20,179 nucleotides of DNA from JAKBCQ01 sp021807585 (GTDB lineage Bacteria; Planctomycetota; Planctomycetia; Isosphaerales; Isosphaeraceae). The stretch spans positions 1 to 20,179 of the forward strand of contig DAHWFG010000495.1 of NCBI GenBank assembly GCA_027325115.1. The letters run 5' to 3'. The notes beneath the pieces are model-generated. The model made no database searches and was not told the DNA's origin. It saw nothing but the letters and a program-made list of their open reading frames with translations. Each line of letters begins with the position of its first letter. The first letter of the stretch is position 1. Positions 1-6,799 of the stretch are shown piece by piece. The position numbers and the translations under genes are program-made.

Positions 1-23
1 GGCGTTTTCGTGGGGAATTTGCC

Positions 24-50
24 GAGCGGCGGTTGAGATCGGCGCCGCTC
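24..50. other. inverted repeat / hairpin near left edge
   Basis: GAGCGGCG (24-31) is the reverse complement of CGCCGCTC (43-50), with an 11-nt loop. A second, overlapping pair is GAGATCG (35-41) with CGATCTC (49-55). No T-tract follows, so it is not a classical intrinsic terminator. I see no gene in 1-81. Confidence 0.35.
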
Positions 51-81
51 GATCTCTGAAGCCATAAGCATGTGTCTTGAT

Positions 82-177
82 TCGACCCCCCTCGATCCCC
101 CCGCAAGCGGGGGGAAGGGACATAATATAATTATGTATTCATCAATCCCCGCGTGCGGGGAGGGCCGGGGAGGGGTT
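82..177. repeat. double-hairpin palindromic repeat, copy 1 (complete)
   Basis: The left part holds a GC hairpin, CCCCCCGC-AA-GCGGGGGG (97-114). The middle is AT-rich (about 121-140). The right part holds a second hairpin, CCCCGC-GT-GCGGGG (147-160), followed by a G-rich arm. The left C-rich arm (86-104) and the right G-rich arm (155-177) are also imperfectly complementary, so the whole unit can fold into one long stem. This is the architecture of a REP/BIME-like or MITE-like element. No transposase is visible in the window. Confidence 0.75.
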
Positions 178-237
178 TATCTCAGATCTGGAAGCGCAAA
201 TGTCAGACATCGACTCTCATCTCAATCGTACGCAGAC

Positions 238-333
238 TCGACCCCCCTCGATCCCCCCGCAAGCGGGGAGACGGGTTATAATATAATTGTGCATTCCTCC
301 CTCTCCGCGTTCGGGGAGGGCCGGGGAGGGGTT
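238..333. repeat. double-hairpin palindromic repeat, copy 2 (complete)
   Basis: Same plan as the unit at 82-177: C-rich left arm with the CCGCAAGCGG core, AT-rich centre (about 276-290), and G-rich right arm (311-331). It differs by scattered substitutions, including a less perfect right hairpin. The offset from copy 1 is 156 bp. The DNA between copies (178-237 and 334-373) shows faint similarity around 'GCTCAAAT/GCGCAAAT'. This suggests the repeat and its flank were duplicated together and then diverged. Confidence 0.75.
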
Positions 334-373
334 CCGCATCGAAGACGAATCAAGGCTCAAATCCGACGCGATA

Positions 374-412
374 TCGACCCCCCTCGATCCCCCCGCAAGC
401 GGGGGGAAGGGT
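374..412. repeat. double-hairpin palindromic repeat, copy 3 (left half only)
   Basis: The left arm and its perfect hairpin (CCCCCCGC-AA-GCGGGGGG) are present and nearly identical to copy 1. The AT centre and right arm are missing. The offset from copy 2 is 136 bp. The truncated unit is followed by a perfect 12-bp palindrome, TCACATATGTGA (418-429). Confidence 0.7.
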
Positions 413-480
413 TAACCTCACATATGTGATGATTTAAATATCACTTCCGACGACAATCAAGCTTTTAGTGATCGGATCGA

Positions 481-1227
481 TCAACCTCCGGGGGCTCCCG
501 GGGTCGGCGCTCCTCCGGGAGAGCCCGCCGCGCCCGCAGCGCCCGCAGCGGGCTGGCCTTCGGATTCGATCGATTCCAAGATCTCGTCGACGCGTCCCGT
601 CCCCGCGGGTCGAGCCTTTTCGTGATCGATCAGCCAGGTTCCTTGCGGGTCGAAAACGCGAACTTTTTCGAGCTTCGATCCCGATCGACCGAATTCGTGG
701 AAAGGGTCGACGACCCCCGATCCGTAACGCGCGAAAATGACTCCCGTCGAATATTGGAAGAACCCGAGCCATTTGTGATCGAGCCCTTGTTTGAAGGGGG
801 GGGCGTAATCGAAGCCGATCACTCCGAACACTTTCTTGTTCACAGGAGCGACTTCGAATGCGATGATCATCATCGCGACGGTGATCATCCCCGCGCCGAA
901 ACCGAAGATCACGCGTCCCAGATGAAACAACGGAGTCGGAAACCGTACCATTGAAGGCGCGATGCTCGAAGTGATGATGCGGAACAAGACGAGCAAGATC
1001 AGAAACGGAACCATCAAGCAGACGACGTCTGTATAACCCGCGATCACGGCGGGGAGATTGGGGGCGATCAACGACGCCAAAAACTCGTAGAAGTTGAAGG
1101 CGATCATCGCCGAAAACAAGATATTAAAGAACATCAGCGCGGCGCCCCACAATCCCTCGCAGGCGATCGCGTAGGTGATGAACAGGAGCAAAACGCCGAA
1201 TCCCAGATCGATGACAACCGCGGGCAT
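481..1227 (-). CDS. CvpA-like integral membrane protein
   Basis: This is a 248-residue membrane protein. Four hydrophobic segments are visible at about residues 4-20, 24-45, 65-88 and 101-126. A soluble C-terminal half follows, ending in a low-complexity Ala/Gly/Pro tail (about 224-248). The pattern, with a polar 'YTDVVCL' at the start of the third helix and 'VRFP' before the fourth, resembles proteins annotated as the CvpA (colicin V production) family in planctomycetes. Their biochemical role is poorly defined. The ATG is preceded by AAGGAGA (1237-1243) at 9 nt spacing, which supports this start. It is the last gene of the minus-strand block and lies 70 bp after the PilB-like ATPase gene, so co-transcription is likely. 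The family assignment rests on topology and short motifs and is moderate. Confidence 0.6.
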   Translation of the reverse strand: MPAVVIDLGFGVLLLFITYAIACEGLWGAALMFFNILFSAMIAFNFYEFLASLIAPNLPAVIAGYTDVVCLMVPFLILLVLFRIITSSIAPSMVRFPTPLFHLGRVIFGFGAGMITVAMMIIAFEVAPVNKKVFGVIGFDYAPPFKQGLDHKWLGFFQYSTGVIFARYGSGVVDPFHEFGRSGSKLEKVRVFDPQGTWLIDHEKARPAGTGRVDEILESIESEGQPAAGAAGAAGSPGGAPTPGAPGG

Positions 1228-1297
1228 ATTCTCATATCTCCTTGAACGGATCCGGCGCCGGCGCCGACGATCATGGTATTATTCAATTCTCACTTGG

Positions 1298-3058
1298 TTA
1301 CTTAACGACGCGAATGAGTTCGTCGATCGAGGTTTTTCCCTGGATGACTTTGCGGAGCCCGTCGTCCTGCAGGTAAATCATGCCGTTTTTCCGCGCCTCG
1401 GCTTTAATCGAATTGATCGACGGGTTTTCGCGGATCATATCGCGCATTTTATCGGTGATGACGAGGAGTTCGAAGATTCCGGTCCGTCCGAGATAACCCG
1501 TTCCGCCGCACTGCGGGCATACTTGCTCGGGGGTGGCGGGGGGTTTGTAAAAGACCTCAATCTTCTCGGCGGGGAGATTGGCCTTTTTGAGGAACTCGGG
1601 CTTGGGTTTGTACGGTTCCTTGCACGCCTCGCACAACATGCGGACGAGCCGCTGGCCGAGCACCGCCGAGAGCGCCGACGCGATCATGAACGGTTCGACG
1701 CCGAGATCGAGCAGACGAAACAGCGCCGTCACGGTGTCGTTGGCGTGAACGGTCGAGAACACCATGTGTCCCGTCGTCGCGGCCTGGCATGCGATCGAAG
1801 CCGTCTCCTGATCGCGAATCTCGCCGATCATGATGACGTCGGGGTCTTGCCGCAAAATCGATCGCAAGCTGCCGGCGAACGTTTGGCCCCCCTTGGTGTT
1901 GATCTCGATCTGCGTGATATTATCAAGATGGTATTCGATCGGGTCTTCAACGGTGATGATATTCTTTTGAAAACGATCGATTTCGCGCAGGCATGCGTAC
2001 AGCGTGGTCGATTTCCCGGCGCCGGTGGGTCCGCAGCAAAGGAACATTCCGTGCGGCTGGGTGACCATGGCGCGGATCTCGTCGATGAGTTTGGGTCTTA
2101 AACCCACTTCTTCGAGCCGACCGACGGTGCTCGCGTTGTCGAGGATTCGCAACACCATCTTTTCACCCGATTTCGACCCCGAGGTCGCGACGCGGAAATC
2201 GATGTCGCGGCCTTCGAGCTTCGCGCCGAACGATCCGTCCTGGGGCTTGCGCTTTTCCGAGATGTCGAGCGCAGCCAACACCTTGAAGATGTTGATCACC
2301 GCGTCTCCCGTCACCCGATCGAACGGCTCGGCGGCGTGCAAAATGCCGTCGATTCGGTAACGAATCGAAAGCTGCTCGGGGCTCGGCTCAAGGTGAATGT
2401 CGGTCGACCTCCTGAGCACCGCATCATAAACAAGCTCTTTTGCGGACATATAAAATTTAGATTGTTCGGCGCGTTGAACGCGATCGTCGTCGACTTTCCC
2501 GGTGGCGATGCTTTTGCCGATGAAGACGATCGGCGGGCCCGAGCGGTCGGTTTCGCCGTCGCCGCGATTGAAGATCCCTTTCATTCCGATCGAATTCAAA
2601 AGACCGTTCGCGACCTCTCCCAGATGATAGGGGGTGAGAACCTTCTCGTCGTCGGGTACGGTTTGATTTCTTACATAAACATACGTAAAAAGCGGCGCCA
2701 TGTAGGCGATCAGCAAGAGGAGCAAGCCGACGATGAAGATCGGGATCGCCCACACGAGAGCGAAGCCGAGGATTCCCGCGGCGAAGACGATCGAGTTCCA
2801 CATCTCGAAGCGGACGTTCTTAAGATCCTTCATGTCTTCATCGATCCAGTGCGTCGTCCACGCCCAGAGGAGGAAGACGACGACGACCGGAAGGAACTTG
2901 AAGAGGTTCAAATACATGCTCAGGCCGCGGGGAACGTCGGCGGATTGAGCCAAAAGCGCCGAGAAATCCCCGGCGTAGGCGCGCTTCGAGCCGATCGAGG
3001 CGAGCGCGATCAGTCCGAAACCAAAGATCAAAACTTGCTTAAACCGGGATAAACTCAT
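1298..3058 (-). CDS. GspE/PilB-family secretion/pilus ATPase with membrane-spanning N-terminus
   Basis: The 586-residue protein has a complete type II secretion / type IV pilus assembly ATPase core. Walker A is GPTGAGKST (343-351). The Asp-box region is 'TVEDPIEY' (369-376), Walker B is DPDVIMIGE (405-413) and the His box is 'GHMVFSTVHA' (430-439). A tetracysteine zinc motif is present (C476, C479, C514, C517), typical of GspE and PilB. The N-terminus is unusual. Residues 1-29 look like a signal peptide or anchor ending in AYA. Hydrophobic helices follow at about 51-70 and 88-128. The MshEN/GspE-N domain expected there is not evident; a short N2-like domain starts at about residue 200. The usual enzymes are cytosolic, so this one appears to be membrane-anchored. 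The pilT-like gene lies 109 bp upstream. No clear Shine-Dalgarno precedes the ATG. The ATPase family is certain; the specific system (pilus or secretion) is not. Confidence 0.9.
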   Translation of the reverse strand: MSLSRFKQVLIFGFGLIALASIGSKRAYAGDFSALLAQSADVPRGLSMYLNLFKFLPVVVVFLLWAWTTHWIDEDMKDLKNVRFEMWNSIVFAAGILGFALVWAIPIFIVGLLLLLIAYMAPLFTYVYVRNQTVPDDEKVLTPYHLGEVANGLLNSIGMKGIFNRGDGETDRSGPPIVFIGKSIATGKVDDDRVQRAEQSKFYMSAKELVYDAVLRRSTDIHLEPSPEQLSIRYRIDGILHAAEPFDRVTGDAVINIFKVLAALDISEKRKPQDGSFGAKLEGRDIDFRVATSGSKSGEKMVLRILDNASTVGRLEEVGLRPKLIDEIRAMVTQPHGMFLCCGPTGAGKSTTLYACLREIDRFQKNIITVEDPIEYHLDNITQIEINTKGGQTFAGSLRSILRQDPDVIMIGEIRDQETASIACQAATTGHMVFSTVHANDTVTALFRLLDLGVEPFMIASALSAVLGQRLVRMLCEACKEPYKPKPEFLKKANLPAEKIEVFYKPPATPEQVCPQCGGTGYLGRTGIFELLVITDKMRDMIRENPSINSIKAEARKNGMIYLQDDGLRKVIQGKTSIDELIRVVK

Positions 3059-3167
3059 CGGGATGATCGCTCGCGTTCGAGGGGGCTCGGGGTCGTTAGA
3101 AGCGAAACCTGACCGCGCGACGACGACGAGGCGCGATCGACGACGAACTGAACGGATATCAAAACCG

Positions 3168-4322
3168 TTACAAGATACCGGGCTGTGCGACGGTGATGCC
3201 TTTGAGCGCCATCTTGAGTGATTCGATGCTGGGGGCGACCTCGAACGCCGTGGCGCGCTCGATCTTCTCGGCGACGATCAATTGCCGCAAACTCTCGGTG
3301 AAATCCATCATCCCCTCTTCCTTGAACATTCGGATCGCGTCGGCGAGCTTGTTGTCGTCCTCGTTCAAAATCAGCTTGCGGATCGTCGGGTTCGTACGCA
3401 TGATTTCAACCGTCGGAATGCGCGATTGTCCCGCCGCGGCGCATTCCTTGGTCGTTTTGAGCAGCTTCTGCGCGACCACGGCGCGGAGATTGAACGCCAT
3501 ACTTTGACGCAGCGCGGGATGCATGTCGCGGGGGAACAAATCGAGAATTCGGCCGATTGTCGAGGGCGCGCTCGACGCGTGAATCGTGCCGAACACAAGG
3601 TGCCCCGTCTCGGCGGCGTGCATCGCGGCGCTGAACGTCTCGCGATCACGCATCTCGCCCACCAAAATAATGTCGGGGTCTTGCCGCACCGCGTGTTTCA
3701 GAGCGGTGTCCCAGTCGATCACGTCGATGCCGACTTCGCGCTGATTGATAATCGATTTATCATCTGTAAACGTGAACTCAATCGGATCCTCGACCGTGAC
3801 GATATGACAACGCTCTCGCTCGTTCACGTATTGAAGCATTGACGCGATCGTCGTGCTTTTGCCCGATCCCGTGACCCCCGCGAGGATGACGATTCCCTGG
3901 TCGTCGCTGGCGATCTCGGCCATGATGGGGGGAAGGCCGAGCCCCTCGAAATTGGGGATGTTCGTGTTGACCCGGCGAGCGACCAGACTGAGCTTGCCGC
4001 GCTGGCGGAACAGGTTGACGCGGAATCGCGTTTCGAGCTTGCCGTCGAAGATAATGTGCGCCATATCGACCCCCCCCGTGTTTTCGAGGATGTCTCGTTG
4101 ACGCGGGGAGAGGAGGGGGAACATCAGCCGTTCCATGTCGGCGGTCGTCAGCGGCGGCAATTGCATGAAACGAAGCGTTCCGGTCAAACGCATCGCGGGG
4201 GGGACGCCGACCTTGAGGTGAAGGTCCGACGCCTTGTGTTTCATCACCATTCGGAACAGCTTGTTCGCCTCGGGCTCGTTCTGTACCGGCTCGATCGAAT
4301 TGGCTTCAACAGCGGTCGCCAT
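3168..4322 (-). CDS. pilT: PilT/PilU-type pilus retraction ATPase
   Basis: This 384-residue cytosolic hexameric ATPase is of the PilT/PilU class, which powers depolymerisation of type IV pili. The signature 'ASDLHLKVG' (31-39) marks the N-terminal PAS-like domain. Walker A is GVTGSGKST (149-157), the Asp box 'TVEDPIEF' (176-183), Walker B DPDIILVGE (215-223) and the His box 'GHLVFGTIHA' (240-249). There are no zinc cysteines, unlike the neighbouring PilB-type enzyme. The C-terminal 'EEGMMDF' (335-341) corresponds to the 'GMQTF' element of PilT and PilU. PilU cannot be excluded. The ATG lies 5 nt downstream of the hisF stop, and a GGAG about 10 nt upstream lies inside the hisF 3' end, so expression is probably coupled to hisF. 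No pilins or inner-membrane platform genes are nearby. Confidence 0.92.
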   Translation of the reverse strand: MATAVEANSIEPVQNEPEANKLFRMVMKHKASDLHLKVGVPPAMRLTGTLRFMQLPPLTTADMERLMFPLLSPRQRDILENTGGVDMAHIIFDGKLETRFRVNLFRQRGKLSLVARRVNTNIPNFEGLGLPPIMAEIASDDQGIVILAGVTGSGKSTTIASMLQYVNERERCHIVTVEDPIEFTFTDDKSIINQREVGIDVIDWDTALKHAVRQDPDIILVGEMRDRETFSAAMHAAETGHLVFGTIHASSAPSTIGRILDLFPRDMHPALRQSMAFNLRAVVAQKLLKTTKECAAAGQSRIPTVEIMRTNPTIRKLILNEDDNKLADAIRMFKEEGMMDFTESLRQLIVAEKIERATAFEVAPSIESLKMALKGITVAQPGIL

Positions 4323-4327
4323 CGTGT

Positions 4328-5149
4328 TCAGGCTCCGTTACGAGAGGACGAAGGGACAACCGATTCGCGCTCGAAACGCGACGACAGGCGGACGGGAACT
4401 CCGTGCCGCGCCAGATAAGCTTTGGTTTCGGCGATTGAATGAATTTCATAATGGAAGATGCTCGCAGCGAGCGCCGCGCTCGCCCCCCCCTCGGTGAGCG
4501 CGGCCCGCAGATGTTCGGGTTCGCCCGCTCCCCCGGACGCGACCACGGGAATCGATACCGCCGACGCAACCGCCGCGGTCATCGGTAAATCATACCCATT
4601 TTTCGTCCCGTCGGCGTCCATGCTGGTTAAAACGATCTCCCCCGCGCCCAGCCGCTCGACCTCGCGCGCCCACGAGACCGCCTCCAGTCCCGTTCCCACG
4701 CGACCGCCGTTGACAAACACCTCCCAAACCTCGCGACCTTCACGCAGCACGCGCTTGGGATCGATGTTCACGACGATACATTGACCCCCGAACCGACGCG
4801 CGGCTTTTTGAATGAATTCCGGGTCGCGCACCGCGGCCGAATTGATCGAAACCTTGTCCGCCCCGGCGTTCAGTAAACCTCGTATATCGTCGATCGTACG
4901 AACGCCCCCGCCCACCGTAAGCGGCATGAAACATTGCTCCGCGGTGCGACGGACGACGTCCCAAAGGATGCCACGTTCCTCGTGGCTCGCGCTGATGTCC
5001 AGAAACACCAATTCGTCGGCGCCCTCGGAATCGTAGCGCGCGGCGACCTCGACCGGGTCCCCCGCGTCGCGAAGGCCGACGAAATTCGTCCCCTTCACCA
5101 CGCGACCCTTATCCACGTCCAAACAAAGAATAATCCGCTTGGCGAGCAT
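4328..5149 (-). CDS. hisF: imidazole glycerol phosphate synthase cyclase subunit HisF
   Basis: HisF is a (beta/alpha)8-barrel that uses ammonia delivered by HisH to convert PRFAR into imidazole glycerol phosphate and AICAR in histidine biosynthesis. With the start at the conserved 'MLAKR', the two catalytic aspartates fall exactly at D11 ('CLDVDKG') and D130 ('VVNIDPK'). Phosphate-binding glycine loops are visible at 'VGGGVR' (79-84) and 'ASGGAG' (204-209). The usual 'IIPCLDV' reads 'IILCLDV' here. The protein is 273 residues against about 253 usually, because of a polar C-terminal tail. The reading frame stays open to an ATG at 5242, which would add 31 residues without family similarity. Neither start has a strong Shine-Dalgarno, so the N-terminus is a family-based choice. 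No hisH or other his genes are adjacent. Confidence 0.93.
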   Translation of the reverse strand: MLAKRIILCLDVDKGRVVKGTNFVGLRDAGDPVEVAARYDSEGADELVFLDISASHEERGILWDVVRRTAEQCFMPLTVGGGVRTIDDIRGLLNAGADKVSINSAAVRDPEFIQKAARRFGGQCIVVNIDPKRVLREGREVWEVFVNGGRVGTGLEAVSWAREVERLGAGEIVLTSMDADGTKNGYDLPMTAAVASAVSIPVVASGGAGEPEHLRAALTEGGASAALAASIFHYEIHSIAETKAYLARHGVPVRLSSRFERESVVPSSSRNGA

Positions 5150-5258
5150 CCCGCGGAACGTCCGAAAGCTAAAGAGTGAACATCGATCCTGAACGGGAGT
5201 CTCGACCGAAACTCTACCCGTGATCGTCGTGTCATTCATCATATACCCGCCGCGACCT

Positions 5259-5274
5259 CGATCCTAGAGGATCG
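5259..5274. promoter_or_regulatory. short palindrome upstream of hisF
   Basis: CGATCCT-AG-AGGATCG is a perfect 7-bp inverted repeat in the amidase-hisF gap. It could be an operator or a small hairpin. No regulator is identified. It also contains GATC on each arm, a tetramer that is very common throughout this window, so chance is possible. Confidence 0.25.
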
Positions 5275-5362
5275 TTGCGAGATTTCCACCGGCTTCGCCG
5301 ACCCTCGATCGACGCTCCTTCCCTTCGTGCTCGATCGATCACTCCCGATCGCGATGCGGGTC

Positions 5363-6463
5363 TTATCTCGTCTCAATCAACCCCGGTCGCCGAGGCGATT
5401 CCGATTTCAACCGCCGCGCCCCGTCGATCAGCCGATCCCATTGAAATGCGGGACCTGGATCAATTTTGTTTAATTGAACATGATAATGTCCGAGAATTCC
5501 GTGATATCTATTATATTCGTCGTCGGCGAGTTTGCGAGGTACGAGCTTTCCCTTGGAATCGCGCGGATAATCGAGCGTTATTTTGGGGAAGATCGTCGCC
5601 AACGCGGCGCTCAGCTTGATCAGCGCCTCGTATTGCGGCTCGGTGATGTCGTATTGAACAAGCGTTTTATCCTGAATTTCGCCGATGATCGCCGCGGGAC
5701 GAATCGGCCCGAAAAGCGAATCCCGCGGCAGATTTCCAAGCAATCGATCGGGGATTGCGATTCTCACGCGTTCATCCTCTTTGACGTACCATTTATCCAA
5801 GATCGATCGGTCGGCGACGGGATACGCCCCCACATTGGCGATCTCGATCCCGATCGAACGAGCGTTCGCTTTGGTCGCGTGCCACGCTCCCTCTTTCAAA
5901 TCGAGCGTCTGATAAATCGTGCCGTCGAGATCGAGGAGGAACTGAACGCTGAGCCCGCGAACGTCGTGAAGCGTTTCAAAACACCCCCGCGAAGTCCCCC
6001 GCGCGTCGAAATGAATCACGAATTGATCGACGACTCGCCTGAGCAAATCAAGATCCCAGCCCCCTCCGCGAACCCGCTCGATTTCCGTCTCGGTTAACGC
6101 CGCCTTGCGAAGGCCAAAACGATTTGGATGTTTTAGCGCTTTTACCTGAGCATGAGTCGCGTCCCAGTCGGCTTGATCGCGGGGAGCGAATCTCCGTTCG
6201 ACGCGGTACGCGTCGTACCCGGCGGGATCGGTCCAGAGAACGACGCGCGTCGACGTATGAAAGAGCCGGCCGCACGCGACGATCTCGTCCCCCGAGCGTT
6301 TCAGTTCGGCGCCGATTTCGTTTTTCGACGTCGTTGCGTCGCGATCGACCGCATGCGCCGCGCCGGGTTTGGAATCGTCTTTGATCGCCGCGTCCGAAAA
6401 CCGCTCCGCGACGATCGCTCCACCGATCGCCGCGATCGCAGCCAGATACAACGCTCTTTTCAT
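5363..6463 (-). CDS. secreted N-acetylmuramoyl-L-alanine amidase (Amidase_2/PGRP fold)
   Basis: This predicted zinc amidase cleaves the bond between N-acetylmuramic acid and the peptide stem of peptidoglycan. The 366-residue protein begins with a signal peptide or anchor (about 3-19), so it acts outside the cytoplasm. A region without recognised similarity (about 20-140) precedes the amidase_2 domain. Likely zinc ligands are H151 ('FVIHFDARG'), H326 ('GHYHV') and D335 in 'KIDPGPAFQWDRL', the AmpD/PGRP C-terminal signature. 'IGIEIAN' (204-210) matches the conserved central strand. GGGAG sits 9 nt before the ATG. About 110 bp separates it from the extended hisF frame, so it may head the minus-strand block. 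Role inferred: cell-wall turnover or recycling; planctomycetes do have a thin peptidoglycan. Confidence 0.85.
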   Translation of the reverse strand: MKRALYLAAIAAIGGAIVAERFSDAAIKDDSKPGAAHAVDRDATTSKNEIGAELKRSGDEIVACGRLFHTSTRVVLWTDPAGYDAYRVERRFAPRDQADWDATHAQVKALKHPNRFGLRKAALTETEIERVRGGGWDLDLLRRVVDQFVIHFDARGTSRGCFETLHDVRGLSVQFLLDLDGTIYQTLDLKEGAWHATKANARSIGIEIANVGAYPVADRSILDKWYVKEDERVRIAIPDRLLGNLPRDSLFGPIRPAAIIGEIQDKTLVQYDITEPQYEALIKLSAALATIFPKITLDYPRDSKGKLVPRKLADDEYNRYHGILGHYHVQLNKIDPGPAFQWDRLIDGARRLKSESPRRPGLIETR

Positions 6464-6799
6464 GCGATTGAGCTCCCGCGGAGGCGGTAAAAAAATGCTT
6501 ACACGTTAAAGGCGCCACGCCCCTGGTTTCGCTTCACGGGGTTCGAGTTTCGCACTTTTGCGAACGAGACTCGAGGAAAATCATGTCGGAGTCGTCGCTT
6601 TCATCGCGGCGGGAAGTTTTGTGGCGAAACAATCCGTTGCGACAAAACACGCCGACTCCAAACTTCATGATATCGCCGCGCCGATTCGCTCCAGGTTTCC
6701 CCCGTCAAACATCTTTTTGATCGATACATTACATTATATGCATGATCGTTCTTGATACGCGCCGATTCGCCGCGGCCCGGCGCGGTTTCGGCCGATGCT
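6464..6799. other. intergenic region between zwf and the amidase gene
   Basis: This 336-bp gap has no convincing gene. Short ORFs crossing it lack ribosome-binding sites and family similarity. It should contain the end of the zwf operon transcript and a promoter for the amidase-hisF-pilT block. A small hairpin TTCGCA-CTTT-TGCGAA lies at 6549-6564. A GC-rich imperfect stem lies just after the zwf stop (about 6762-6790), without a clear U-tract. Confidence 0.5.
6733..6738 (-). promoter_or_regulatory. candidate -10 box (TATAAT) for the amidase-hisF-pilT block
   Basis: On the minus strand this hexamer reads TATAAT, a perfect sigma-70 -10 element, preceded by 'TGCA' (close to an extended -10). 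No good -35 lies 17 bp upstream. It would give a leader of about 260 nt before the amidase ATG. It is a weak call, made because the hexamer is exact and sits in the only gap available for a promoter. Confidence 0.25.

Noticed and set aside
82..412. Three regularly placed repeats resembling a mini CRISPR array
   Set aside because: Units are about 96 bp, internally double-palindromic, with unequal spacing (156 and 136 bp), a truncated third copy, similar rather than unique spacers, and no cas genes.
70..429. 119-codon plus-strand ORF across the repeats
   Set aside because: Its translation is just the repeat units read through. It has no Shine-Dalgarno and no family similarity.
1175..2101. 308-codon plus-strand ORF antisense to the PilB-like ATPase
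   Set aside because: Arg/Asp-rich mirror of a clear ATPase gene. Long antisense frames are expected in this GC-rich DNA.
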